64,000 nt of DNA from Neobacillus bataviensis (GCF_019969725.1 NZ_JAHXYW010000003.1:310001-374000); one strand, 5' to 3'; shown: positions 53,791 through 61,565, numbered from the stretch's first letter. Notes: generated from the sequence alone by a model not told the origin. Numbers and translations are program-made.

Positions 53791-54597
53791 TTAATATCCG
53801 GTTCCTTGTCCGCCAGTAATAATCGCAATACTTGAGCTTGCACCAATTCTTGTCGCGCCAGCTTGAATTAGTTTTCGTGCTGTATCTAAATCTCTAACAC
53901 ACGCTGAAGCTTTTACGCCCATATCTGGTCCAACTGCCTCGCGCATTAATTTGATATCTTCCGCTGTTGCACAGCCTGGTCCAAAACCGGTTGATGTTTT
54001 AACAAAATCAGCACCGGCCATTTTTGCCAAAATACAAGCCTTTTTCTTCTCTTCAATTTCTAGCAGTCCTGTTTCAATAATAACCTTAACTGGCGCATGA
54101 CCTTTAGCGGCTAATACTACACCTTCAATGTCCTTTTTAACGGTTTCAAAGTCACCGGATTTTAATGCCCCAACGTTAATGACCATGTCGATTTCAGTTG
54201 CACCGTTCGCAATCGCATCACGAGTTTCTGCGATTTTTACAAACGTGCTAGTCGCTCCTAATGGGAAGCCAACAACTGTTGTAATACCTACACCAGAGCC
54301 TTTAAGTTCTTTTGCCGCAGTCTGCACCCAATACGGATTCACACAAACAGTCGCAAATTTATGTTCCTTTGCTTCTTCACAAAGCTTCACAATTTGGTCC
54401 TTTGACGCTTCTGGCTTTAATAAAGTATGGTCGATCATTCTTGCAACAGATGGACCAGTAATAATGTTGGAAGAAGAACCTTCTTTATAGGTTACGTTTC
54501 CGGAAACAACAGGTTTTGCTTCGTTCAACTCTTGTTTATTGGTTAATTGCTGCATGATTTGATTGGTAATTTGTTCCACTAATGCTTCGATTTGCAT
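53791..54597 (-). CDS. deoC: Deoxyribose-phosphate aldolase with N-terminal encapsulation-like peptide
   Basis: A 268-residue DERA. The first 20 residues, [18 protein letters not shown], form an amphipathic helix followed by a charged linker, unlike ordinary DeoC of about 220 residues; this is the design of BMC encapsulation peptides. The catalytic core has [22 protein letters not shown], and the Schiff-base Lys in FVKTSTGF plus the second Lys in [10 protein letters not shown]. It cleaves 2-deoxyribose 5-phosphate to glyceraldehyde 3-phosphate and acetaldehyde. It is the last gene of the operon. GAGGTGAGCAAG sets the start at 54597. Confidence 0.92.
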   Translation of the reverse strand: MQIEALVEQITNQIMQQLTNKQELNEAKPVVSGNVTYKEGSSSNIITGPSVARMIDHTLLKPEASKDQIVKLCEEAKEHKFATVCVNPYWVQTAAKELKGSGVGITTVVGFPLGATSTFVKIAETRDAIANGATEIDMVINVGALKSGDFETVKKDIEGVVLAAKGHAPVKVIIETGLLEIEEKKKACILAKMAGADFVKTSTGFGPGCATAEDIKLMREAVGPDMGVKASACVRDLDTARKLIQAGATRIGASSSIAIITGGQGTGY

Positions 54598-54612
54598 CTT
54601 GCTCACCTCACG

Positions 54613-54876
54613 TTATTCTAATCGATCAACGATTCCGGCAATGACGGCATCAAACGAACCCTTAGGATCTTCTAATATGTCACGTGCCGAGCCACCTTCC
54701 TCAAGTAAAAGCACATAATCGCCAACCCCGGCATGGAACCGATCAAATGCAATGATCGGTTCGCCGAATTCTTTACCCGCGGCATCAACCGGAATGACAA
54801 CCATTAGTTTTTTGCTTTGATGGCTGGGTGTCTTTATCGTTGAAACGACATTCCCAACGACCTTTGCTAGTTTCAT
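54613..54876 (-). CDS. BMC pentameric vertex protein (EutN/CcmL family)
   Basis: An 87-residue BMC-P protein, pattern [49 protein letters not shown] and a closing AVIAGIVDRLE. These pentamers cap the vertices of the shell. It shares one base with the stop region of the BMC-H gene upstream and is followed by deoC 15 bp away. This is one of three such proteins in the operon. Confidence 0.9.
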   Translation of the reverse strand: MKLAKVVGNVVSTIKTPSHQSKKLMVVIPVDAAGKEFGEPIIAFDRFHAGVGDYVLLLEEGGSARDILEDPKGSFDAVIAGIVDRLE

Positions 54877-55151
54877 TATTTTACAACTGGAAGAATTTTT
54901 TCGATATCTGAATGTGGTCTTGGGATAACGTGTACTGATAAGAATTCGCCTACACGCTGTGCAGCATCTGCACCTGCTTCTGTTGCCGCTTTAACTGCAC
55001 CAACATCTCCGCGAACCATGACACAAACTAAACCGCCGCCAACATTAACCTTTCCCAGTAAAGTTACGTTAGCTGCTTTTGTCATCGCGTCTGCTGCTTC
55101 GATTGCTCCTACCAAACCCTTTGTTTCGATCATTCCTAATGCATTGCTCAT
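54876..55151 (-). CDS. BMC hexameric shell protein (BMC-H)
   Basis: A 91-residue shell protein of one BMC domain. [20 protein letters not shown] (about 4-23), [17 protein letters not shown] (about 44-60) and [17 protein letters not shown] at the end are typical of PduA/EutM-like hexamers, which tile the shell facets and carry a central pore. It is very similar to the second BMC-H of the operon (56757-57035). Confidence 0.93.
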   Translation of the reverse strand: MSNALGMIETKGLVGAIEAADAMTKAANVTLLGKVNVGGGLVCVMVRGDVGAVKAATEAGADAAQRVGEFLSVHVIPRPHSDIEKILPVVK

Positions 55152-55154
55152 TTA

Positions 55155-55439
55155 TTATTCCTCCATTCGTTTCGTTACATTATAGTAATCAATGATTCCT
55201 AAAATCCCAGCATCAGATGGGACTAAATCTTTGTTAAGTGGTAAGGAAGACTCCCGGCTTTTTGCCAGATAAACGAGATCTCCTTCCCCCGACTGTCCAA
55301 TCGTATCTATAGCCACAAGTGGTTTGCCTTTATCCTTCAACTGGTCATCAACCGGTTGGACAATCAGAAGCTTTAAACCTCTTAAATTATCATTTTTATG
55401 AGTACAAACCATATTTCCAATCACTTTGGCTACGAACAT
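55155..55439 (-). CDS. BMC pentameric vertex protein (EutN/CcmL family)
   Basis: A 94-residue BMC-P protein: MFVAKVIGNMVCTHK, GLKLLIVQPVDDQ, PLVAIDTIGQSGEGDLVYLA and a closing GILGIIDYYNV. Same family as the two other pentamers here but of distinct sequence, so the vertices may be mixed or specialised. It lies between the RpiB-like and BMC-H genes. Confidence 0.9.
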   Translation of the reverse strand: MFVAKVIGNMVCTHKNDNLRGLKLLIVQPVDDQLKDKGKPLVAIDTIGQSGEGDLVYLAKSRESSLPLNKDLVPSDAGILGIIDYYNVTKRMEE

Positions 55440-55453
55440 ATTTTAACCTGCCT

Positions 55454-55909
55454 TTATCTGTGTAAAAACCGACTTTCAATTTCCATGATTTTAGTAACGC
55501 GGCGATCATGACGGCCGCCGGCAAAATCAGTTTCCAGCCAAGTTTTCACTAATTGCTTAGCCAGACCTTCACCGATAAACTGCCCGCCAATCGATAACAC
55601 GTTGGCGTTATTGTGCTCTTTGCTGTTGATGACTGAGGATAAATCCCAGCACACTGCACCGCGAACACCTGGTATTTTATTTAAAACCATGCCGCTGCCT
55701 ACACCGACACCATCAATCATGATGCCAACGTAGTCATCATTTGTGGCAACCGTTTCACCCACTAAAAAAGCGATATCGGGATAATCTACTGATTCGTTTG
55801 CCTTACAGCCAAAATCAAGATATTCATAGCCTAGTTCCGTTAAGTAGGCTTTTAACTTTTCTTTCAGTTCGTATCCACCATGGTCACTGCCAATCGCAAC
55901 TTTTTTCAT
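55454..55909 (-). CDS. RpiB/LacAB-family sugar-phosphate isomerase with altered active site
   Basis: A 151-residue member of the RpiB family (AIGSDHGGYELKEKLKAYL, IMIDGVGVGSGMVLNK, SKEHNNANVLSIG, GGRHDRRVTKIMEIE). In E. coli RpiB the catalytic base is Cys66 in the ICGTG loop; here residue 66 is Asp (IDGVG). His at about 98 and the arginine triplet are kept. It may act on a different sugar phosphate than ribose 5-phosphate. It shares one base with the triosephosphate isomerase gene (its ATG overlaps the upstream stop). No N-terminal extension, so whether it is encapsulated is unclear. Confidence 0.85.
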   Translation of the reverse strand: MKKVAIGSDHGGYELKEKLKAYLTELGYEYLDFGCKANESVDYPDIAFLVGETVATNDDYVGIMIDGVGVGSGMVLNKIPGVRGAVCWDLSSVINSKEHNNANVLSIGGQFIGEGLAKQLVKTWLETDFAGGRHDRRVTKIMEIESRFLHR

Positions 55910-56745
55910 TACCTTTGTTCTCCTTTGGCAAATACATTGATAATTCCATCAAAAGACTGGGGATTTAAGCTAGCGCCTCCGACCAGGACACCATCAATAT
56001 CCGGCATCGCACTGTATTCGGCAACATTGCTTTCATTAACAGAACCACCGTATAAAATCGAGATGCTATCTGCATTTTCACCCAGGATTTGTTTTAAAAC
56101 AGAACGGATATAAGCATGAGTTTGTTGAGCTAATTCAGCTGTTGCTGCCTGTCCTGTTCCAATGGCCCATACCGGTTCATAGGCAATAATAAAATTGCTG
56201 GAATCTATATCTTTTAGGGCTCCAACTAGCTGGGTCGTTAAGACGTGTTCTGTTTGCATCGAATTTTTCTGACCCAGCGTTTCTCCTATGCAGATAATCG
56301 GGATGAGTCCTGCTATGATTGTCTGCTTCACTTTTAAATTCACTAAATCATCATCTTCACCCGCATATTGTCTTCTTTCTGAGTGGCCGATTATCACATA
56401 TTCACAGCCAACATCCTTTAACATATTTGTGGATGTCTCACCAGTGTAGGCACCTTTCTCAGCCCAATGGACATTTTGTCCACCTAGATGAATCGGCTTT
56501 CCAGATTGTTTAATAAAAAGATGAGCGGGATAAAGCAGCTGCGCAGGCGGACAAACAACTACTGAAACTTCCATGCTGCTGCTTATTTTTTGAAAAAATT
56601 CTGCTGTGGTACTAAGTGTATTGTTCATTTTCCAATTGGCAATAACATAGGTCTGCCGATCGCTTTGGATTTGCAGCTCGCCAAGTGTGTGAACAATCGT
56701 GTCCCTTACGAGATTTTTGATAAAGCCTTCAATGGATTGTTCCAT
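55909..56745 (-). CDS. Triosephosphate isomerase with N-terminal encapsulation-like peptide
   Basis: A 278-residue TIM-barrel protein. The core has YVIANWKMNNTL (Lys about 39), GHSERR (His about 119), AYEPVWAIGTG (Glu about 191) and LYGGSVNESN, all normal. It carries an extra amphipathic N-terminus of about 29 residues, MEQSIEGFIKNLVRDTIVHT, not found in ordinary TPI (about 250 residues). This suggests targeting to the microcompartment, where it would turn the glyceraldehyde 3-phosphate made by DeoC into dihydroxyacetone phosphate. It is a second TPI beyond the expected glycolytic one, which is not in this window. Confidence 0.88.
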   Translation of the reverse strand: MEQSIEGFIKNLVRDTIVHTLGELQIQSDRQTYVIANWKMNNTLSTTAEFFQKISSSMEVSVVVCPPAQLLYPAHLFIKQSGKPIHLGGQNVHWAEKGAYTGETSTNMLKDVGCEYVIIGHSERRQYAGEDDDLVNLKVKQTIIAGLIPIICIGETLGQKNSMQTEHVLTTQLVGALKDIDSSNFIIAYEPVWAIGTGQAATAELAQQTHAYIRSVLKQILGENADSISILYGGSVNESNVAEYSAMPDIDGVLVGGASLNPQSFDGIINVFAKGEQR

Positions 56746-56756
56746 TTCGCTTCCCC

Positions 56757-57035
56757 TTATTCACTCTTTGGCAGGATACCTTCAACATCGCCGTTTGGAC
56801 GTGGGATCACGTGTACTGAAAGAAGTGTTCCAACGCGTTGAGCTGCTTCTGCACCAGCTTCTGTTGCGGCTTTAACTGCGCCTACATCTCCGCGAACCAT
56901 AACGGTTACAATACCTGCACCCACTAATTCTCTGCCCACTAATGTAACATTTGCTGCTTTAACCATTGCGTCTGCTGCTTCGATTGCACCCACTAAACCT
57001 TTTGTTTCAATCATTCCTAATGCTTCTTGACCCAT
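56757..57035 (-). CDS. BMC hexameric shell protein (BMC-H), possible longer form from TTG 57134
   Basis: The short form has 92 residues and starts [17 protein letters not shown] after AAAGGAGGAAATATC, an excellent site. It carries [17 protein letters not shown] and [17 protein letters not shown], as in PduA/EutM. The same frame stays open to a TTG at 57134, adding 33 residues rich in Lys, Glu and Ser ([16 protein letters not shown]...), preceded by GGGGTG at good spacing. In this tightly packed operon the long form would close the otherwise 112-bp gap to the aldehyde dehydrogenase gene, so two forms may be made. Shell hexamers with long N-tails are uncommon. Confidence 0.9.
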   Translation of the reverse strand: MGQEALGMIETKGLVGAIEAADAMVKAANVTLVGRELVGAGIVTVMVRGDVGAVKAATEAGAEAAQRVGTLLSVHVIPRPNGDVEGILPKSE

Positions 57036-57147
57036 GATATTTCCTCCTTTAGGAACCTCTAATTTTTGTTTTATTTGCTTTTCTGATTTTTCTGATTGTG
57101 AAGTGACGGTCTTTTCATCTTTAGATTTTGCCAATTAACACACCCCA

Positions 57148-58575
57148 CTAGATAATTCTAAATCCATCTACTAAAACGCAGCGGCGCTGACGTGTAAATG
57201 TTTTTGCGCTGGTTAAACCTTCACCGGTAGGACCGGCAATTGTCAGGGTCGTGAAGCCCTCACTTTCAAAGCCTAATCCCGAAACAGAAGGACCATTTTT
57301 CACAAAAATAGTTGCTTGAATTTCCTGTGCCATTTTTGTCAAATTGGTGATGTTTTGTGAATGCATAATTGCAGTGTGGCGGTTGCCTTTTTCAGCGATT
57401 ACTGCTAATTCAATGGCTTTATCAACGTCAGGGACTCTGACGATTGGTAAAATTGGCATTAACATTTCTGTCATCACTAATGGGTGATCCTTGTTGGTCT
57501 CTGCAATAATCAATCTCACATCAGGACTGGCCTGAATGCCAGCTGCTTGTAAGATAACATTTGCATCCTTTCCGATAAAGTCACGGTTCGGATAAAACTT
57601 ATCACCTTTCTTAACAAGGACTTTTTCAAGCAGTTTTTCGAATTGGAAGCCTTTAAGCTCAATCGCTCCATTCTTCACCATTTCAGATTTAAGGGCATTT
57701 GCCACTTTTTCAACAACAAAGACCTCTTTTTCAGCCGTACATAAAACGTTGTTATCAAAGCTTGCTCCCTTGACAATATCAGCAGCTGCCTTTGAAATAA
57801 TCGCAGTTTCATCCACGACGACTGGCGGATTTCCAGGACCGGCTGCAATGACCTTTTTGCCTACAGCCATCGCTGCCTTTACCACAGGACCGCCGCCTGT
57901 AACAACCAGTGCATTTACCTGTGGATGGTTCATGACCTCTGCCGACGTTTCCAGATTTGGCGCCGCTACCGAGGTCAAAGTATTTTCTGGTCCTCCCGCA
58001 GCCACAATGGCTTCGTTGAGCAGCTGCATCGTTTTAATCGAAACTAATTTAGCACTTGGGTGCGGGTTGTAAACAACCGTATTCCCTGCTGCAAGAAGAG
58101 AAATCGAGTTATTGATAATCGTTGCAGCCGGGTTTGTGGATGGAGTAATCGACCCAATTACACCAATTGGTGCATATTCCACAAGCGTTAACCCATCATC
58201 ACCTGAATAAGATGTGCTGATTAAGTCTTCCAAGCCAGGTGTTTTGTTCGTGGCTAGTAAAATTTTTGCAACCTTATCTTCCACTCTTCCAAGGCCCGTC
58301 TCTTCAACAGCCAGCTTAGCCAGTTCATTGGCATGCTTTCGGCTTACTTCACGCATATTCTCAATCATTTGTCTTCTTACAGCCACTGGAAGCTTGCGAA
58401 GCTTTTCCCATGCAAGTCTTGCTGCTGCAGCTGCTTCGTCAACAGTGGTAAACACACCATTTCCAAAGCTGACTTCTGGTAATGAAGAAACCGGGCTGCT
58501 GTCTGGCTGACTTTGACCTAATTGTTGCAGTACTTGTTCAACCATTTTTTTGATATCGGTTTCATTAATTTGCAA
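57148..58575 (-). CDS. CoA-acylating aldehyde dehydrogenase (EutE/PduP family)
   Basis: A 475-residue enzyme with the EutE/PduP pattern: SITPSTNPAATIINNSIS (about 138-155), GGPVVKAAM (about 224-232), and catalytic Cys in NNVLCTAEKEVFV (about 270-282). The N-terminal 20 residues, MQINETDIKKMVEQVLQQLG, form an encapsulation-type helix, and a Ser/Pro-rich linker follows. It converts acetaldehyde, CoA and NAD to acetyl-CoA and NADH; acetaldehyde is the DERA product. It starts at TTG 58575 with AAAGGAGAG before it. Confidence 0.9.
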   Translation of the reverse strand: MQINETDIKKMVEQVLQQLGQSQPDSSPVSSLPEVSFGNGVFTTVDEAAAAARLAWEKLRKLPVAVRRQMIENMREVSRKHANELAKLAVEETGLGRVEDKVAKILLATNKTPGLEDLISTSYSGDDGLTLVEYAPIGVIGSITPSTNPAATIINNSISLLAAGNTVVYNPHPSAKLVSIKTMQLLNEAIVAAGGPENTLTSVAAPNLETSAEVMNHPQVNALVVTGGGPVVKAAMAVGKKVIAAGPGNPPVVVDETAIISKAAADIVKGASFDNNVLCTAEKEVFVVEKVANALKSEMVKNGAIELKGFQFEKLLEKVLVKKGDKFYPNRDFIGKDANVILQAAGIQASPDVRLIIAETNKDHPLVMTEMLMPILPIVRVPDVDKAIELAVIAEKGNRHTAIMHSQNITNLTKMAQEIQATIFVKNGPSVSGLGFESEGFTTLTIAGPTGEGLTSAKTFTRQRRCVLVDGFRII

Positions 58576-58577
58576 AA

Positions 58578-58877
58578 TTAGCTCTCTCCTTTGTTAAAGG
58601 TTAAGGATCCTTGAATTTCTATTTGATCAACAATTCCTACAATAGCCGCATCAACTGGAACACCGTTTGTAATTTCTGTTTGTCTGGCCGAGCTACCGCT
58701 GACAAGCAGGACAACTTCACCAACACCAGAACCTACAGTATCTATCGCCACTAAGGGTTTTCCGTCTGCCTCAATCGTTTTCATATCCAGAGGATGAACA
58801 ATGAGGAGCTTTTTCCCTTTTAGCTTTTCTGCTTTGGTTGTTGAAACAATGGAACCAACCACTTTACAAATGATCAA
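58578..58877 (-). CDS. BMC pentameric vertex protein (EutN/CcmL family)
   Basis: A 99-residue BMC-P protein with MIICKVVGSIVSTTKAEKLK, PLVAIDTVGSGVGEVVLLVS and AAIVGIVDQIEI. I start at TTG 58877 because AAAGGAGGGACGCAT lies just before it, a better setting than a start at 58895. It is followed, two bases later, by the aldehyde dehydrogenase gene. Confidence 0.88.
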   Translation of the reverse strand: MIICKVVGSIVSTTKAEKLKGKKLLIVHPLDMKTIEADGKPLVAIDTVGSGVGEVVLLVSGSSARQTEITNGVPVDAAIVGIVDQIEIQGSLTFNKGES

Positions 58878-58891
58878 ATGCGTCCCTCCTT

Positions 58892-59626
58892 TCAAGGAGA
58901 AGTTTTTGTTATTTGAATTTTGAGTTCCTTCGCTAAGTCCTTAGCAGAAGGTGTCACCCTGCTCTTGTCAGGAACCACGATTTCCTTCAGTCCATCCTGA
59001 AATGCTTTTTCTACATGTTTTGCGAGAATGAGAGACTGCTTTTCCTTATATGCCGTTTGCTGAGCATCGACCGTTTGCGCAAGTTTACTGAGCGGTACCC
59101 ATTTCACCTGATCCGCCTGAATTTGCCTAATGTAGGACTGCAAGCGTTCCTGAAGAGAATGGGGCGCATGAATTAGCTGGTAGACATTTGGCTCGATATA
59201 ATCTTTAGCTATTACAACCGGTTTACCAAGCAATTGATATTGTAGAGCCAGCCATACGGCCAATTCATCATCCATTGTTAAGGCAAGCTTCGATAATAAG
59301 CGATAAGAAGCAACCGGTACAACCAGAGTACTGCAACTCTCCACAATTCTATTTAATTCCTGCTGCGAAGTCTCATCTAACAAAACATATGGCTTTCCAC
59401 CTAACGCAGCATGTGAAGGCAGCCAATCTTTTGATAAAATCAATGTCACCTCGTAGGAATCGATTAGCGAGGTAACCGCTTCCAAAACTACTGATGGATT
59501 TTGAGATTGATAGCCTAAAAGAATGGCGATTGATAGTTTTTCTTTTTCTTTTCCTTGTAATTGTTCTTTTAAGTAGGCTTCGACTACCTGCTGGACAAGC
59601 ATTTTCACCTTCGTTTTGACATCCAC
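58892..59626 (-). CDS. Flavoprotein-like BMC-associated protein
   Basis: A 244-residue protein with a possible flavoprotein (PF02441-like) core: LSIAILLGYQSQNPSVVLEA (about 31-50), then CSTLVVPVASYRLLSKLALT (about 99-118, resembling the 'APASANTI.K.A.G..D' loop), DDELAVWLALQYQLLGKPVVIA. The N-terminus MDVKTKVKMLVQQVVEAYL is an amphipathic helix of the encapsulation type, so this too is likely cargo. Its reaction is unknown; flavin-dependent redox or decarboxylation would fit the fold. It starts at GTG 59626 with GGAGG before it, five bases after the pduL stop. The assignment is tentative. Confidence 0.55.
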   Translation of the reverse strand: MDVKTKVKMLVQQVVEAYLKEQLQGKEKEKLSIAILLGYQSQNPSVVLEAVTSLIDSYEVTLILSKDWLPSHAALGGKPYVLLDETSQQELNRIVESCSTLVVPVASYRLLSKLALTMDDELAVWLALQYQLLGKPVVIAKDYIEPNVYQLIHAPHSLQERLQSYIRQIQADQVKWVPLSKLAQTVDAQQTAYKEKQSLILAKHVEKAFQDGLKEIVVPDKSRVTPSAKDLAKELKIQITKTSP

Positions 59627-59631
59627 CAGAT

Positions 59632-60291
59632 TCAGCCTCCGCTCACTTGATTTCGACTTTCAACGGCTATAATTTCACCTAAATGTCCATTTTCGATGTT
59701 GGCCGCATTGGCTTCATCAAGGTCGATATGCATCTCTAGCTTGTATTTAGATGATACCCGAATAAGCACATTTGAAAAAATAATGCCGCGTGGACCGTCG
59801 ACCTTTACTTGTACCACATCGCCATCTGCCACACCAAAGGCTTCACCATCACTGGTATGCATATGGATATGGCGCGCCGCGCAAATTAAACCCTCTTTAA
59901 TCGTGATTTGGCCGCGCGGTCCCTGAATCGTAATAGATTCAGAACCTTTTAGATCACCAGAATTACGTATCGGCGGCTTAACTCCCAATGTGAAACCATC
60001 AAATAAAGATACTTCCACTTGTGTATTTCCTCTTGCCGGACCAAGAACACGGACGTTTGGGATTTTTCCCTTTGGCCCAATCAAAGTCACGGATTCCTTT
60101 GCGGCAAATTGATTCGGTTGTGACAAATCTTTAAGTTTATTTAACTGATATCCCCGGCCGAACAATCTTTCAACATGTTCTGGTGATAAATGGATATGCC
60201 GATTGGAAGCAGCAATTGGTACCTGCTTTGCTTTTTGAAGCATATCATTGACAATTTCTTTGACTAGTTCCCTAATTTTCTCCTTATCCAT
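59632..60291 (-). CDS. pduL: Phosphate acyltransferase PduL with N-terminal encapsulation-like peptide
   Basis: A 219-residue PduL phosphotransacylase. The two metal-binding halves show SNRHIHLSPEHV (about 29-40) and ARHIHMHTSDGEAFGV (about 138-153); VRVLGPARGNTQVEVS is also present. The N-terminal helix MDKEKIRELVKEIVNDML is typical of the encapsulated form. It converts acetyl-CoA to acetyl-phosphate, recycling CoA inside the compartment. Its start overlaps the regulator gene stop by 8 bp. No acetate kinase is in this operon. Confidence 0.92.
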   Translation of the reverse strand: MDKEKIRELVKEIVNDMLQKAKQVPIAASNRHIHLSPEHVERLFGRGYQLNKLKDLSQPNQFAAKESVTLIGPKGKIPNVRVLGPARGNTQVEVSLFDGFTLGVKPPIRNSGDLKGSESITIQGPRGQITIKEGLICAARHIHMHTSDGEAFGVADGDVVQVKVDGPRGIIFSNVLIRVSSKYKLEMHIDLDEANAANIENGHLGEIIAVESRNQVSGG

Positions 60292-61252
60292 TTATGTTAT
60301 CACCCCCCATTTCGAGTAAGGCTTTTGCAGTGTACTGATCGGTTATTAGGACATTGGCGTGCCGGCCGTGAAGGGCACCATAAATACCGTCCACTTTTGT
60401 ATTTCCACCTGCAATTAAGATGCCATATTCTTTTTCAGATAAATGGGAGAGTTCAATCCCAATAGTACGGTCATTTAAAGCCTCGTGGCTTATTTTCCCT
60501 TCGATATCAATAAATCGAGAACAAATATCACCAACGGTTTGATTCTTCCGTAAAATTTCAATGTCATTATCTAAAAAGTACCCTGCATGCATCAGCGTTG
60601 ATTGTTCACCCGGTTCCCCTACCGTGAAAATGGCAATATTGGCCTTTTGACCTAATTCCATAATTTTTTTCACATGCCGATCCGCAACAATTGCTTGCTT
60701 TACGACAATATGATCCACCACCGCCGGTACGGGCAGGAAATGGGGAGTAGTATGAAAGGCATTTGCCAAACCGTTTATTATTTCTGATGCATACGTATTA
60801 GATTCTGAGTAACTCACCCCACCATTAAGCTGGACTATCGTAACATCCTTTACATTCTTTGGCTGAAGTTTTTTCACGAGTTGATAAAGGGTTGTTCCCC
60901 AAGTTATTCCGATGGTATCGCCACTTTGTACAATTTTATGCAAGAATTCGGCAGATACTTCTCCTAGTTTCTCTTTTATTAGTTCGTCCTCATATTCAGG
61001 GATTGAGGCGACAATGCAATGCTTTAATTGGAATTTTTCCTTTACGTGCATTGCGAGCTCCTGGACATCTTCGGCGGGATCACATATTATGATATGGACA
61101 ACACCTTCTTGAACAGCTTGCAAAAGAAGCCTTGAAACGGTGGGGCGGGAAATACCTAACTTTTTCGCTATTTCTTGTTGGCTGTAGTCTAATTGATAAT
61201 ACATTTTCGCTACTTCAACAAGGCGCATAATTTTTTCATCCGCCATAATCAA
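60284..61252 (-). CDS. deoR: SorC-family transcriptional regulator (DeoR of Bacillus type)
   Basis: A 322-residue SorC/DeoR regulator. HTH at about 15-50 (YYQLDYSQQEIAKKLGISRP, then TVSRLLLQA) and a sugar-phosphate-binding domain (about 60-315: GITWGTTLYQLVKKL, GILIAGGNTKVDGIYGALHG). B. subtilis DeoR belongs to this family and senses deoxyribose 5-phosphate, which matches the aldolase at the other end of the operon. It is the first gene, so it is probably autoregulated. Gene symbol is by family and context, not proven orthology. Confidence 0.85.
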   Translation of the reverse strand: MIMADEKIMRLVEVAKMYYQLDYSQQEIAKKLGISRPTVSRLLLQAVQEGVVHIIICDPAEDVQELAMHVKEKFQLKHCIVASIPEYEDELIKEKLGEVSAEFLHKIVQSGDTIGITWGTTLYQLVKKLQPKNVKDVTIVQLNGGVSYSESNTYASEIINGLANAFHTTPHFLPVPAVVDHIVVKQAIVADRHVKKIMELGQKANIAIFTVGEPGEQSTLMHAGYFLDNDIEILRKNQTVGDICSRFIDIEGKISHEALNDRTIGIELSHLSEKEYGILIAGGNTKVDGIYGALHGRHANVLITDQYTAKALLEMGGDNING

Positions 61253-61300
61253 GTCACCTTTTTAATAAATTTATGAAGATTGCATATCTATTTTTCAAAA

Positions 61301-61315
61301 AGAAAACGGTTACAA
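61301..61315 (-). promoter_or_regulatory. CcpA cre site in the microcompartment operon leader
   Basis: Minus-strand TTGTAACCGTTTTCT matches WTGNAANCGNWNNCW at every position. It lies about 75 bp downstream of the predicted start of transcription and 50 bp upstream of the deoR ATG, so CcpA could block elongation in glucose. Confidence 0.75.
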
Positions 61316-61375
61316 CCTTTTACAAAAAAATATTTTACTTTAGTTTACCTAGTATGAAATTATGTAAATCTTCAA

Positions 61376-61389
61376 TGAACGTTTGTTAA
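61376..61389. promoter_or_regulatory. Imperfect palindrome at the transcription start, candidate DeoR operator
   Basis: TGAACGTTTGTTAA (near-palindrome TGAAC-N4-GTTNA) overlaps the expected +1, and TTCAATGAA abuts it. SorC-type repressors often bind near this position. The sequence is not a proven site. Confidence 0.4.
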
Positions 61390-61393
61390 GTTA

Positions 61394-61421
61394 ATTATAA
61401 CCTTTCAAATCTATCTGTCAA
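61394..61421 (-). promoter_or_regulatory. Consensus sigma-A promoter of the microcompartment operon
   Basis: On the minus strand TTGACA (61416-61421) and TATAAT (61394-61399), both perfect hexamers, are separated by 16 bp. A strong promoter held down by a repressor is implied. The leader is about 135 nt. Confidence 0.85.
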
Positions 61422-61513
61422 TTATTCTATCGAAAGATTTCGACATTTTTTCACTGATTTCACAGAATTTAAGCAGAATTGACAATTTTGTCGATTTTTT
61501 GACTTTTAAACAT

Positions 61514-61565
61514 GAAAAAAAGAGCATTTATCATTTACAGAATGTAAAGACAAATGCTCTTTTTC
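61514..61565 (-). terminator. Terminator of the aminotransferase gene
   Basis: AGAGCATTT/AAATGCTCT stem (61521-61529 with 61552-61560) with inner CTTTACA/TTTACAG-type pairing and an A-run/T-run at both ends, 8 bp after the stop codon. Confidence 0.75.
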
